Assembly (NCBI RefSeq): GCF_007000325.2
Contig: NZ_CP117267.1
Coordinates: 2,611,001-2,675,000 of the forward strand
Length of the DNA stretch: 64,000 nucleotides
Source of the DNA: Rhizobium rhododendri
GTDB lineage: Bacteria; Pseudomonadota; Alphaproteobacteria; Rhizobiales; Rhizobiaceae
Reading direction: 5' to 3'
How positions within the stretch are numbered: the stretch's first letter is position 1; each line of letters opens with the position of its first letter. Positions 17,476 to 26,056 of this stretch are shown piece after piece. Below the pieces are notes generated by a model, which searched no databases, was not told the DNA's origin, and saw only the letters and a list, made by a program, of their open reading frames with translations. A program made the position numbers and the translations under genes.

Positions 17476-17551
17476 TGGTGCCCGGAGGCGGATTTGAACC
17501 ACCGACACGCGGATTTTCAATCCGCTGCTCTACCAACTGAGCTATCCGGGC
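17476..17551 (-). tRNA. tRNA-Phe (GAA)
   Basis: On the minus strand a 76-nt cloverleaf starts GCCCGGATAGCTCAGTTGG and ends with an encoded CCA. The acceptor stem GCCCGGA pairs with TCCGGGC. The anticodon stem GCGGA/TCCGC encloses the loop TTGAAAA, giving GAA. The T arm GGTTCAAATCC is intact. It lies after yacG on the same strand, the usual rhizobial order. Confidence 0.97.
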
Positions 17552-17744
17552 ATACCTGCTTCATCCCGAAGGATTTGCCTCGCTTGGAGGCTTGGGGAGC
17601 TTGGTTTTCCCCGGAAGCGTGGGCGTTATAACATCTTGTTCGGCCATGTCCAGCATCAATCGCTACTTTTTCGACAGGAAATGCAAGACCGGTAATTGTC
17701 GAACGTCCTCAATGCCTTGCCGTTCGTTTCCGACAGGTTTGTGA

Positions 17745-17957
17745 CTATTCCTCGTCCTCGTAGTCAGCCTTTGTCTCGTCGTCGGCAACCGGAATGGCAT
17801 AGGAACCGCTCAGCCAGCGCGACAGGTCCATCTCGCGGCAGCGGTCCGAACAGAAGGGATAATGTTCGCGCATCGACGGCCGGCCGCATTCGGCGCAGGC
17901 GCGCGGCTTGCGCAGGGGCTCGACCTTGGCGCCGAGCTTAATCTCGTTTTCCGACAT
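17745..17957 (-). CDS. yacG: DNA gyrase inhibitor YacG-type zinc protein
   Basis: This 70-residue protein has four zinc-binding cysteines in the pattern CAEC (C21, C24) ... CSDRC (C36, C40), then MDLSRWLSGSYAIP, which is diagnostic for YacG. In Escherichia coli YacG binds GyrB and inhibits gyrase. The acidic tail (DDETKADYEDEE) is longer than in some homologues. It starts 3 bp after the maf stop, so the two are co-translated. It is part of the infA - maf - yacG - tRNA-Phe run. Confidence 0.93.
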   Translation of the reverse strand: MSENEIKLGAKVEPLRKPRACAECGRPSMREHYPFCSDRCREMDLSRWLSGSYAIPVADDETKADYEDEE

Positions 17958-17960
17958 GGA

Positions 17961-18581
17961 TCATCCTTCCTGCCAATGGGCGTGAACGTCGAATCCTTCG
18001 CCTGAAAGCAGCAGCATGGTCTCGTAGAGCGGCAGCCCGACGACATTCGTGTAGGAGCCGACCAGTTTCTGGACGAAACCGCCCGCCAGCCCCTGAATGG
18101 CATAGGCGCCTGCCTTGCCGCGCCACTGGCCGGAGGCCAGATAGAATTCCATGTCGTTGCCCGAAAGCCGCTTGAAGCGGACCTTCGTCTCGACGACCTT
18201 CTGGCGCATCTTGCGATCAGGCGTAATCAGGCAGATCCCGGTATAGACAGTGTGGCTGCGGCCCGAAAGCAGGTGCAGCGCCGCCGATGCTTCCTCGACG
18301 AATTCCGCCTTCGGCAAAATGCGCCGCCCGACGGCCACCACCGTGTCGGCCGATAGAAGATAGCTTCCCTGCCATGCGACGTCGCCCTTCAGCGCGGCAT
18401 AGGCAGCCTCCCCCTTTTCAGCCGACAGACGACGGGCCAGCGAGCGCGGATGCTCGGCCTTTTTAGGAGTCTCGTCGATATCCATCGGCATGAGGCGCGC
18501 GGGTTCGATGCCCGCCTGGTGCAGGAGATCAACGCGGCGCGGCGAACCGGAAGCCAGTATCAACGAATGTTTCAGCGCCAT
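17961..18581 (-). CDS. maf: Maf family nucleotide pyrophosphatase
   Basis: This 206-residue protein opens [19 protein letters not shown], the Maf signature, and contains [27 protein letters not shown] and KAGAYAIQG. Maf proteins hydrolyse non-canonical or modified nucleoside triphosphates to monophosphates and affect septum formation when overproduced. The catalytic Asp is D79 in SADTVV. It lies between infA (53-bp gap) and yacG (3-bp gap) on the minus strand. Which nucleotide is preferred cannot be told from the sequence. Confidence 0.93.
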   Translation of the reverse strand: MALKHSLILASGSPRRVDLLHQAGIEPARLMPMDIDETPKKAEHPRSLARRLSAEKGEAAYAALKGDVAWQGSYLLSADTVVAVGRRILPKAEFVEEASAALHLLSGRSHTVYTGICLITPDRKMRQKVVETKVRFKRLSGNDMEFYLASGQWRGKAGAYAIQGLAGGFVQKLVGSYTNVVGLPLYETMLLLSGEGFDVHAHWQEG

Positions 18582-18634
18582 AAAACCTCGACGTCAGCGG
18601 GAAGACGGGGGAGCCGGCGTCAGAACCCGCCGGA

Positions 18635-18853
18635 CTACTTGAAGCGGTAGGTGATGCGGCCCTTGGTCAGATCGTAGGGAGTCATTTCCACCAGAACCTT
18701 GTCGCCAGCCAGAACGCGGATACGGTTCTTGCGCATGCGGCCCGCCGTGTGGGCGATGATTTCGTGTTCGTTTTCGAGCTTGACGCGGAACGTTGCGTTC
18801 GGCAGCAATTCGGTCACGACACCGGGAAATTCGAGGACTTCTTCTTTAGGCAT
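18635..18853 (-). CDS. infA: Translation initiation factor IF-1
   Basis: A 72-residue S1-like OB-fold protein beginning [20 protein letters not shown]. It contains [32 protein letters not shown] and ends in [12 protein letters not shown], as expected for bacterial IF-1. It binds the A site of the 30S subunit during initiation. It is preceded by a 118-bp gap after the phosphatase gene, which may hold a separate promoter. A ribosome-binding GGAAGAA sits before the ATG. Confidence 0.98.
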   Translation of the reverse strand: MPKEEVLEFPGVVTELLPNATFRVKLENEHEIIAHTAGRMRKNRIRVLAGDKVLVEMTPYDLTKGRITYRFK

Positions 18854-18971
18854 GTAAGACGGTTCTTCCTGTCGTTTGACGCCGGGGCTGATGCCGCCGG
18901 AAAATTTGCGCGGAAACTACACAATCGACGCGGTCTTGTGAACCTCGTTGATCAGGCTTTCTGCATTTGTT

Positions 18972-19451
18972 TCATGCCGATTGCGCGGCAATTCCATTTC
19001 GCCGGGCCAGCCGGCTGTCGATCAGCCCGTACAGATGGTCGCGCACGCCACGATAGGCTTCGACGATCTGTTCGCGCGTTCCGGATATAACCGTTGGATC
19101 GAAGGTTGGCCAGTAGATGACCTCGACCGCCTGCGACCGCGTCAGTTCCAGCGCCGTGTGGTGGGCTTCCGGCGAGAGCGTGATGATAAGATCGAAGAAG
19201 TCGTCTTCCAGCTGCTCCAGCGTTTGCGGCTGGTGGCGACCGAGATCGAGGCCTATTTCGTCGAGCACCGCATCCACGAAGGCATTCCGCTCGCCGGCCC
19301 TAACGCCAGCCGACATGATATAGGTGCCCGATGGCAGAATGCTACGGGCGATGGCTTCCGCCATGGGCGAGCGGATCGAATTCATCCCGCACATGAACAG
19401 CAAGGCCTTGGGCGTATGGCTTGGCGTCGGAAAGCGATCCTGCGTTTCCAT
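18972..19451 (-). CDS. Low-molecular-weight phosphotyrosine phosphatase family protein
   Basis: A 159-residue protein whose P-loop CGMNSIRSPMAEA (C21, R27, S28) fits CX5R(S/T) and whose general acid is D118 in WPTFDPT, both needed for catalysis. Homologues are annotated as protein tyrosine phosphatases or as arsenate reductase-like. No arsenic resistance genes are nearby, which favours the phosphatase role. The canonical motif is often CxGNxCRS; here Asn is kept but the second Cys is replaced by Ile, which argues further against arsenate reductase. It follows UPF0262 by 6 bp in the hisD operon. Confidence 0.85.
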   Translation of the reverse strand: METQDRFPTPSHTPKALLFMCGMNSIRSPMAEAIARSILPSGTYIMSAGVRAGERNAFVDAVLDEIGLDLGRHQPQTLEQLEDDFFDLIITLSPEAHHTALELTRSQAVEVIYWPTFDPTVISGTREQIVEAYRGVRDHLYGLIDSRLARRNGIAAQSA

Positions 19452-19457
19452 TGGCGC

Positions 19458-19931
19458 TTAACCCCGCCAGTAGAGAACGCAGACGAGCGTGAAAAGCCGT
19501 CGCGATGTGTTGAAGTCGATGTCGATCTTGCCTTTCAAGCGGTCGCTCAGCGTCTGCGACCCTTCGTTGTGGATACTGCGGCGACCCATGTCGATGGCCT
19601 CGATACGGCTCGGCGTTGCCGACCGGATCGCCTCGTAGTAGCTCTCGCAGACCAGGAAGTAGTCCTTGACGATGCGCCGGAATGGCGTCAGCGACAGGAT
19701 ATGCGTGGCGACCTGGGGCTCGCCTTCGGCACTGATATCCAGCACGAGCTTGGAATCCAGCAACGACAGTTTCAGGCTGTAGGGCCCACCGGCATGACCG
19801 ATCGGCTGAAAGAAATTTTCCTCGACCAGGTCGAAAATGGCAACGGCGCGCTCGTGTTCGACGTCAGGGCTGGCGCGGCCGATCGTATCGTCGAGGACCA
19901 CATCGGTCAGCCGGAAGTCGCCCGCCGCCAT
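19458..19931 (-). CDS. UPF0262 family protein
   Basis: A 157-residue protein with the conserved segments [54 protein letters not shown] and [21 protein letters not shown]. The family is restricted mainly to alphaproteobacteria and has no assigned activity. It begins 3 bp after the hisD stop and ends 6 bp before the phosphatase gene, so it is tightly co-transcribed with histidine biosynthesis. No signal peptide or membrane segment is seen, so it is probably cytoplasmic. Confidence 0.92.
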   Translation of the reverse strand: MAAGDFRLTDVVLDDTIGRASPDVEHERAVAIFDLVEENFFQPIGHAGGPYSLKLSLLDSKLVLDISAEGEPQVATHILSLTPFRRIVKDYFLVCESYYEAIRSATPSRIEAIDMGRRSIHNEGSQTLSDRLKGKIDIDFNTSRRLFTLVCVLYWRG

Positions 19932-19934
19932 CGC

Positions 19935-21233
19935 CTAGCCTTCGAGGTTGAGCCGGATCGCCACCGAGCGGGCATGAGCATCGAGACCTTCGGAATTGGC
20001 AAGCGCGATGGCCGCCGGCCCGAGCGCCCGGAGCTGTTCGGCCCCGAGCTTCAGCACCGAGGTGCGCTTCATGAAGTCAAGCACCGAAAGGCCGGATGAA
20101 AAGCGCGCCGAGCGGGCGGTCGGCAGCACGTGGTTGGAGCCACCGACATAATCGCCGATAACCTCAGGCGTGTGCTTGCCGATGAAGATGGCGCCGGCAT
20201 TGCGGATACCGAGCATCAGCGCATCGGGATCGTCGACCGCAAGCTCCAGATGTTCGGCAGCGATGCGGTTGGCGAGCGGGATCGCGTCTTCGAGGCTCTC
20301 GACGATGATGATGGCGCCGAAATCCCGCCAGCTCGCCGCTGCGGTCTCGACGCGACCAAGCGTCTTCAACTGCCGCTCGACGGCCTGTTCGACGGATTTG
20401 GCAAGCAGCGGATTATCGGTAATCAGGATCGACTGGGCGCCTCGGTCGTGCTCGGCCTGGGCAAGAAGGTCGGCCGCGATCCAGTCGGGATCGTTATCCT
20501 TGTCGGCAATGACCAGCACTTCGGAAGGACCGGCAATCATGTCGATGCCGACAGTCCCGAACACATGGCGCTTGGCGGCCGCCACATAGGCGTTGCCCGG
20601 CCCGGTGACTTTCGCCACCGGCGCAATCGTCTCGGTGCCATAGGCGAGCGCCGCGACTGCCTGCGCGCCGCCGACGCGGTAGATTTCCTCGACACCGGCC
20701 ATGCGGGCAGCGGCCAGCACGGCGGGATTGACGACGCCCTCCTTTGCCGGCACCACCATGACGACACGCTCGACACCGGCGACCTTGGCCGGGATGGCAT
20801 TCATCAGCACCGAACTCGGGTAGCTTGCCGTACCGCCGGGCACATAGATGCCGACCGCCTCGATCGCCGTCCAGCGCGAGCCGAGCACGACACCCAGTTC
20901 GTCCTCGTAGCTGTCATCGCGCGGCAACTGGCGGCGATGGTGCGACTCGATGCGCACGGCGGCAACCTTCAGCGCGCCCAGCACTTCCGATGGCACCTGC
21001 GCGATGGCAGCATCGATTTCCTCAAAAGTCACCCGCATCGGCGTCGCATCGAAATCGATACCGTCGAAGCGGACGGAATATTCCATCAACGCAACGTCGC
21101 CACGCGCCCGAACGTCGGCGATGATATCGCGGACGACAGCGTTCACATCCTCGGACACTTCCCGCTTCGTGGTCAGGAATGCCGCGAACTGCGCCTCGAA
21201 ACCTTCCGCCGCCTGCTCAAGCCAGATCGCCAA
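19935..21233 (-). CDS. hisD: Histidinol dehydrogenase
   Basis: This 432-residue zinc enzyme catalyses the last two steps of histidine synthesis, histidinol to histidine with two NAD+. Visible signatures are YVPGGTASYPSSVLMN, KVTGPGNAYVAAAKR, IDMIAGPSEVLVIAD, QAEHDRGAQ, AEHLEL and VGGSNHVLPT, which include the conserved zinc ligands and catalytic histidines. It heads hisD - UPF0262 - phosphatase, downstream of DUF2948, an order shared by many Rhizobiales. No other his gene is present in the window. Confidence 0.97.
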   Translation of the reverse strand: MAIWLEQAAEGFEAQFAAFLTTKREVSEDVNAVVRDIIADVRARGDVALMEYSVRFDGIDFDATPMRVTFEEIDAAIAQVPSEVLGALKVAAVRIESHHRRQLPRDDSYEDELGVVLGSRWTAIEAVGIYVPGGTASYPSSVLMNAIPAKVAGVERVVMVVPAKEGVVNPAVLAAARMAGVEEIYRVGGAQAVAALAYGTETIAPVAKVTGPGNAYVAAAKRHVFGTVGIDMIAGPSEVLVIADKDNDPDWIAADLLAQAEHDRGAQSILITDNPLLAKSVEQAVERQLKTLGRVETAAASWRDFGAIIIVESLEDAIPLANRIAAEHLELAVDDPDALMLGIRNAGAIFIGKHTPEVIGDYVGGSNHVLPTARSARFSSGLSVLDFMKRTSVLKLGAEQLRALGPAAIALANSEGLDAHARSVAIRLNLEG

Positions 21234-21290
21234 TGCCGATATCCTTTGCTTTCAAAAACCGCCGCAGCGGCAAGAACCAGTCTCTGCCAC

Positions 21291-21734
21291 TCAGGCGGCG
21301 TCGTCGGGGTGCGTCGGTTTCTTGGCCGTTTCCCATGCGCCGCCGATATCGGCCAGCTGCACTTCGATGCATTCCACGTCGAGCGCCAGCGTAGCATTGC
21401 CGGCAAGCGTCAGTTCGATCGTGCCATCCGGCCCTTCGCCCTTCTGCTCGAAGCGAATGGCCAGAAGCGAAAGCACCGTCTCGCGCCTGCGGCGGTCGAT
21501 GCCCAGCGTCCGCACGGCCAGCACCCGCTTGAACACGAGCGCCGCGCGATGGCGCTGATAGCCCTTGGCCTTGCCATCTGCCTTTTCCCAGTCGAAGCGG
21601 TTTGCCGTCAGGGAAAACTGCAGGCCGCGCGGCTCATAGGCCATGTCGCCGACCTTGAAGACGGCGTCCTGCATATGGGCAGAAACAACCGCCAGGTCTT
21701 CGCCATCGAGCGCCACAAGCTTCAGATCTGCCAT
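21291..21734 (-). CDS. DUF2948 family protein
   Basis: This 147-residue protein begins MADLKLVALDGEDLAVVSAHMQDAVFKVGD and contains NRFDWEKADGK and RAALVFKRVLAV, the conserved pattern of DUF2948. It is nearly always found between murA and hisD in Rhizobiales. There is no signal peptide and no catalytic motif I can identify. It is 57 bp upstream of hisD and 115 bp downstream of murA, so it may share transcripts with both. The function is unknown. Confidence 0.87.
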   Translation of the reverse strand: MADLKLVALDGEDLAVVSAHMQDAVFKVGDMAYEPRGLQFSLTANRFDWEKADGKAKGYQRHRAALVFKRVLAVRTLGIDRRRRETVLSLLAIRFEQKGEGPDGTIELTLAGNATLALDVECIEVQLADIGGAWETAKKPTHPDDAA

Positions 21735-21849
21735 GCCTTAGTTCCCCACATCGTCAGCCGCCACATCCGGCGGCCCGTTCCACCCCGAGATAGGGTGCCT
21801 GGGGCTTGGACGCAACGGCAGATGCGGCTCCCGGCAACGCTTTCAGGGC

Positions 21850-23142
21850 CTATTCGCTGAGCCGTTCGACGATGGCGCCGCAGCGCGTCAGCTTCTCTTC
21901 CAGCCGCTCGAAGCCACGGTCGAGATGGTAGACGCGCGAAACGACGGTTTCGCCTTCTGCGGCAAGCCCGGCAATCACCAGCGACACGGAGGCACGAAGG
22001 TCCGTCGCCATGACAGGCGCCCCGCGCAGCCGCTCGACACCCTCGATCTTCGCCGTCTGGCCGGACAGCGAGATCCTTGCGCCGAGACGGGCAAGCTCTT
22101 GAACGTGCATGAAGCGGTTTTCGAAAATCGTCTCCGTGATGTGCGCCGTGCCGGAAGCCCGCGTCATCAGCGCCATGAATTGCGCCTGCAGGTCGGTCGG
22201 GAAGCCCGGGAAAGGGTCCGTGACGATATCGACCGGCCGGATGCCGCCGCCATTGCGGCGCACGCGCATGCCGTTGTTGGTCGGCGTGATCTCAGCGCCG
22301 GCGCGACGCAAGGTTTCAAGCGCCGTCTCGAGCAGCGACATATCGGTATTTTCAAGCGTCACGTCGCCGCCGGCCATCGCAACCGCCATGGCATAGGTGC
22401 CGGTCTCGATACGGTCTGGCAGCACGCGGTGGCGGGCGCCAGAGAGTGATGTGACGCCATCGATGGTGATGGTCGAGGTGCCGGCGCCGGAAATCTTGGC
22501 GCCCATGGCGATAAGGCAGTTGGCGAGATCGACGACCTCAGGCTCGCGGGCGGCATTGCCGATGACCGTGGTGCCGCGCGCAAGCGTTGCCGCCATCATC
22601 ATCACATGAGTAGCGCCGACGGATACCTTCGGGAATGTGTACTTGGCACCGATCAGGCCGCCCTTCGGCGCAGTGGCGTTGATGTAGCCGGCATCGATAT
22701 CCATGTTGGCGCCGAGCGCCTGCAGGGATTCGATAAACAAGTCGACCGGCCGCGTGCCGATGGTGCAGCCGCCCGGCAGCGATACGCGTGCCTGGCCTTC
22801 GCGGGCGAGCAGCGGCCCGAGCACCCAGAAGCTGGCGCGCATCTTCGAGACCAGCTCGTAATGGGCAGTGGTATCGACGATCGTCCGGCAGGTGAAATGG
22901 ATCGTGCGGGAATAGGCGTCGTCCTGACGCTCGCGCCGGCCGTTGACCGAGACGTCGACGCCGTGGTTGCCGAGAATGCGCAGCAGCAGTTCGACATCGG
23001 CCAGGTGAGGCACGTTTTCGAGCGTCAGCGTGTCGCTCGTCAGGAGCGACGCAATCATCAGCGGCAATGCGGCATTCTTGGCGCCGGAAATCGGAATGAC
23101 GCCATTGAGCTCATTGCCGCCGACAATCCTGATACGATCCAT
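21850..23142 (-). CDS. murA: UDP-N-acetylglucosamine 1-carboxyvinyltransferase
   Basis: A 430-residue cytoplasmic enzyme that transfers enolpyruvate from PEP to UDP-GlcNAc, the first committed step of peptidoglycan synthesis. Key residues are K22 and N23 in [10 protein letters not shown]102 in [11 protein letters not shown], and C126 in SLPGGCTIG. The Cys is the residue attacked by fosfomycin, so the enzyme should be fosfomycin-sensitive. The C-terminal domain has [13 protein letters not shown] and [10 protein letters not shown]. It is the first large gene of the minus-strand block that runs on to hisD. Confidence 0.97.
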   Translation of the reverse strand: MDRIRIVGGNELNGVIPISGAKNAALPLMIASLLTSDTLTLENVPHLADVELLLRILGNHGVDVSVNGRRERQDDAYSRTIHFTCRTIVDTTAHYELVSKMRASFWVLGPLLAREGQARVSLPGGCTIGTRPVDLFIESLQALGANMDIDAGYINATAPKGGLIGAKYTFPKVSVGATHVMMMAATLARGTTVIGNAAREPEVVDLANCLIAMGAKISGAGTSTITIDGVTSLSGARHRVLPDRIETGTYAMAVAMAGGDVTLENTDMSLLETALETLRRAGAEITPTNNGMRVRRNGGGIRPVDIVTDPFPGFPTDLQAQFMALMTRASGTAHITETIFENRFMHVQELARLGARISLSGQTAKIEGVERLRGAPVMATDLRASVSLVIAGLAAEGETVVSRVYHLDRGFERLEEKLTRCGAIVERLSE

Positions 23143-23257
23143 GTGCGATTACGGGCGAACCCGCCTTTCTGAAATCTTGATGCCTTGCAGAGGAAGGTGG
23201 TGTTTAAAGGAAATCGGTCGCCGCTTCAATTCGTTTGCGGCGTGTAAGACCTAATCA

Positions 23258-23488
23258 TTACAATTCGTCCATTTTTGCGGCAGGCAGGCCATCCGTCTCG
23301 TCAGCCTCGCCGGCGCGGCGTGCGCGCACCTGCTGCTTGCGGCGAGAAAGATTCTCCTTCAGCTTGGCAGCCGCCCTCGCCCGCCGCCGATCCGCTTCGC
23401 TGAGCAAGGGCTGCTGCGGTTTAAGCAAGGGGCCATCTGCGACCGTGGCACTCGTGCCGCCACCACTACTTTGTTCGTCTTCGTTCAT
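23258..23488 (-). CDS. Small charged protein of unknown function upstream of murA
   Basis: A 76-residue hydrophilic protein with a Gly/Ser-rich N-terminus and a strongly basic helical centre (ADRRRARAAAKLKENLSRRKQQVRARR, described here by its pattern of Arg/Lys/Ala at about 32-58). It has an acidic, alanine-rich tail. It has the look of a short conserved rhizobial protein, possibly nucleic-acid binding, but no domain is recognisable. It lies 115 bp upstream of murA on the same strand. Confidence 0.6.
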   Translation of the reverse strand: MNEDEQSSGGGTSATVADGPLLKPQQPLLSEADRRRARAAAKLKENLSRRKQQVRARRAGEADETDGLPAAKMDEL

Positions 23489-23642
23489 GTCTGCCTTGAT
23501 AGCGCAGATGACGATATTTCAAAAGCCACGCCGACGTTTTCCCGTGCTTGTTTCAAGAAGATTGGATTTTGCGGCTTGCGCTTGCCGATCAGCTATGGCA
23601 ATAGCCGCCTCGCCCGATACGGCGCATCCGCTGCGCCACGAT

Positions 23643-23717
23643 GCTGCTATAGCTCAGGGGTAGAGCACTCCCTTGGTAAGGGAGAGGCCTGGGGTTCAAA
23701 TCCCCATAGCAGCACCA
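23643..23717 (+). tRNA. tRNA-Thr (GGT)
   Basis: A 75-nt cloverleaf has acceptor stem GCTGCTA paired with TAGCAGC, D arm GCTCAGGGGTAGAGC, and anticodon stem CTCCC/GGGAG around loop TTGGTAA (anticodon GGT). The T arm is GGGGTTCAAATCCCC, and CCA is encoded. It reads ACC and ACU codons. Confidence 0.97.
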
Positions 23718-23788
23718 TTTCCCCAAACGATATTGCCGCCTCATCCATCACAGATAGACACATTGCGTCGATGGCCGCGTGAAAGCGC

Positions 23789-24601
23789 CTAACTATCTGC
23801 CTGCGTCGGCACCGCAGCGGATTGGTACCAGCGCGTCTGCGCCCTAGACCGAGGGACGAGCACGTAGGCGAGGCGCCGGAAGAAATCGACGGTGCGGAAA
23901 AGATGGGCCGGAAGGCGCTTCCAGGCAGACAGCTTGGCCGCGCGGTAGTCCCGGCGACGGCCGATCATCGTTTCGCGTCGTGATTTGTTGAAGCCGACGA
24001 GATTGGTCTTGCTGGAAAAAACCGAAATATCCATATCCCACCCTCGCTCGATGGCGACGTCCCACGGCAAGGACATGACCGCGAGCGACTGGGCTATTTT
24101 CTCTGCACCGCGCCGCGTCACCAGATAGCAAGCCGTAGACCCCTGTGGTCCGAACAGGCAGCGGCCGATAGTGTCACCACGTTCGCTGCGGGCGTGGAAA
24201 CGAAAGCCTTTCCAGCGGTGATTGACGAGCTTGATCATGTCGGCGCCGGGAACAGCACGGCTGGCGGCCAATGCCCTCGCAATGAATTCACCATCAAGCG
24301 CAATATCGTCCTCGATGATCACGGCCGCCTCGTTGCCGCTTGCGATAAACTGGCGTAGCGCCAGCAGGTGGCTTCGGTAGCAGCCGTACTCGCCCGGAAG
24401 AATACGCCTGCCATGACGGTTACCGAAGCGCTTCTGGTCGACGTCGACCCATTGCGCCTCTGGCACCAACAACCCGTCGACGCCCTCCACAAGCTCTATG
24501 GCGATGCCGAGTTCACGGCCGCGAGAGCAAACTTCCTGCAGTCTCTCCTTCGCCCGAGCGATATTGATGAGATAAACCGGAAGAGGCTGCAGGGTGGACA
24601 T
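23789..24601 (-). CDS. Glycosyltransferase family 25 (LPS/LOS biosynthesis type)
   Basis: The product has 270 residues. It starts MSTLQPLPVYLINIARAKERL, the usual GT25 N-terminus, followed by GEYGCYRSHLLAL and the acidic motif VIIEDDI (E97, D98, D99) that probably coordinates the metal and nucleotide sugar. GT25 enzymes add galactose or related sugars to lipooligosaccharide. The start at 24601 was preferred over 24661 because it aligns with the family; the extra 20 residues have no hydrophobic signal. No other polysaccharide gene is adjacent, so the acceptor is unknown. It is divergent from the polyol dehydrogenase gene. Confidence 0.85.
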   Translation of the reverse strand: MSTLQPLPVYLINIARAKERLQEVCSRGRELGIAIELVEGVDGLLVPEAQWVDVDQKRFGNRHGRRILPGEYGCYRSHLLALRQFIASGNEAAVIIEDDIALDGEFIARALAASRAVPGADMIKLVNHRWKGFRFHARSERGDTIGRCLFGPQGSTACYLVTRRGAEKIAQSLAVMSLPWDVAIERGWDMDISVFSSKTNLVGFNKSRRETMIGRRRDYRAAKLSAWKRLPAHLFRTVDFFRRLAYVLVPRSRAQTRWYQSAAVPTQADS

Positions 24602-24830
24602 AAATGGCCTCGGTACGCGTAAATGAAAGTGGACAGAGCCGGATGCGCTCAGATCACGCAACCATCCGAATCGATCAGGCGGGCTTCGTGCAGGGCACAG
24701 TTAAGAACTCGGCCGCTCCATAACAAGCTGGCGGCGAGACCGCCACCCTCACACTTTGTTGTTCAAAGCCATTGAATTTTGTTATCCGGGCAAGGTCGCT
24801 GTCAGTACAGATTGCAAAACCCAAACGCCC

Positions 24831-24861
24831 GTTTGAACAAACCGCTTTCCCTTTCTATAGT
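24831..24861 (+). promoter_or_regulatory. Sigma-70-type promoter with overlapping palindrome, upstream of the polyol dehydrogenase
   Basis: TTGAAC (24833-24838), a 17-bp spacer and TATAGT (24856-24861) make a good promoter, about 85 bp before the ATG at 24947. The -35 box lies inside the palindrome GTTTGAACAAAC (24831-24842), so a repressor could occlude it. A second inverted repeat, CTTTG-TTGTT-CAAAG, is at 24754-24768. The rest of the 345-bp gap 24602-24946 shows nothing else. Confidence 0.6.
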
Positions 24862-24946
24862 CGCCTCGAACGGACATTCCAATGTCGTCCCTTCCGCTAC
24901 CCTGGCGGCAGAAGCGACGACCCTATCGACAACGGAGGAGAAGACG

Positions 24947-25993
24947 ATGACGAAGATGCGTGCGCTGGTTCTCGAGCGCCAGCACGAACTGGCCTTGCGC
25001 GACATAGACCTGCCTCAGGAAGTCGGCGCCGGACAGGTGAAGATCAAGATCCACACGGTCGGCGTCTGCGGCTCCGATGTCCACTACTACACCCACGGTC
25101 GGATTGGCGGCTTCATCGTCACTGCGCCGATGGTGCTGGGACACGAGGCAGCTGGCACGGTGGTCGAGATCGGCGCCGGCGTGACCCACCTGAAGATCGG
25201 CGATCGCGTCTGCATGGAACCGGGCATTCCCGATGCCAATTCCCGCGCCAGCCGGCTTGGCATGTATAATGTCGATCCCGCCGTCGTCTTCTGGGCAACC
25301 CCGCCGGTCCATGGCGTGCTGACGCCCTATGTGGTGCACCCGGCCAATTATACCTTCAAGCTGCCCGACAATGTCTCGTTTGCCGAAGGTGCCATGGTCG
25401 AGCCATTCGCCGTCGGCATGCAGGCCGCAAGCAAGGCGCGCATCGCACCCGGCGACACCGCCGTCGTGCTCGGCGCCGGCCCCATCGGGACAATGGTGGC
25501 AATTGCAGCGCTTGCCGGTGGCTGCTCGCGCGTCATCGTCGCCGATCTCGCCCAGCCGAAGCTCGATATTGCTGCGCAGTATCAGGGGATCATTCCCGTC
25601 AACATCCGCGAGACGAAGCTGCTCGACGCGTTGAACCTGTTGACCGACGGTTGGGGAGCGGATGTCGTGTTCGAATGCTCCGGCTCACCGAAGGCCTGGG
25701 AGACCATCATGGAGCTGCCACGTCCGGGTGGAGCAATCGTTGCCGTCGGCCTGCCGGTTGCACCTGTTGCCATCGACGTCTCGATCGCCACCACCAAAGA
25801 GGTGCGGATCGAGACAGTGTTCCGCTATGCGCACCAGTACGACCGTGCCATCGCCCTGATCGGCTCCGGACGCGTGGACCTGAAACCGCTGATTTCCGAG
25901 ACTTTCGGCTTCGAACAATCCATTCAGGCTTTCGAGCGCGCCGCAGAAGGCCGGCCCAGCGACGTCAAGCTGCAGATTGTCATGGACCAGTAG
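24947..25993 (+). CDS. Zinc-dependent polyol dehydrogenase (xylitol/sorbitol dehydrogenase-like)
   Basis: This 348-residue medium-chain dehydrogenase has catalytic zinc ligands C41 ([11 protein letters not shown]) and H66/E67 (LGHEAAG), and a Rossmann motif [13 protein letters not shown]. The structural-zinc cysteine cluster of classic alcohol dehydrogenases is absent; the region reads [15 protein letters not shown], as in sorbitol and xylitol dehydrogenases. It should oxidise a polyol to a ketose with NAD+. The start at 24947 is set by GGAGGAG six bases upstream; a longer frame from 24779 would run through the promoter. It appears monocistronic with a terminator after it. Confidence 0.88.
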   Translation: MTKMRALVLERQHELALRDIDLPQEVGAGQVKIKIHTVGVCGSDVHYYTHGRIGGFIVTAPMVLGHEAAGTVVEIGAGVTHLKIGDRVCMEPGIPDANSRASRLGMYNVDPAVVFWATPPVHGVLTPYVVHPANYTFKLPDNVSFAEGAMVEPFAVGMQAASKARIAPGDTAVVLGAGPIGTMVAIAALAGGCSRVIVADLAQPKLDIAAQYQGIIPVNIRETKLLDALNLLTDGWGADVVFECSGSPKAWETIMELPRPGGAIVAVGLPVAPVAIDVSIATTKEVRIETVFRYAHQYDRAIALIGSGRVDLKPLISETFGFEQSIQAFERAAEGRPSDVKLQIVMDQ

Positions 25994-26006
25994 GAGAAAG
26001 CCAAAA

Positions 26007-26029
26007 GCCCGCACGACATCCGTGCGGGC
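26007..26029. terminator. Convergent terminator between polyol dehydrogenase and DHA1 transporter
   Basis: A perfect 9-bp stem, GCCCGCACG / CGTGCGGGC, has a 5-nt loop. AAAA on the left gives a short U-tract for minus-strand transcripts, and ATTT follows on the right. It probably works in both directions, with modest U-tracts. Confidence 0.7.
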
Positions 26030-26056
26030 ATTTGCAGAAAGGCGCTTAAAAGCCTG

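Noticed and set aside
18972..19451. Arsenate reductase role for the low-MW phosphatase-like protein
   Set aside because: No arsenic genes are nearby, and the motif CGMNSIRS lacks the extra cysteine of arsenate reductases of this fold.
20130..21860. 576-codon plus-strand frame opposite hisD and DUF2948
   Set aside because: It is antisense to conserved genes and lacks any domain.
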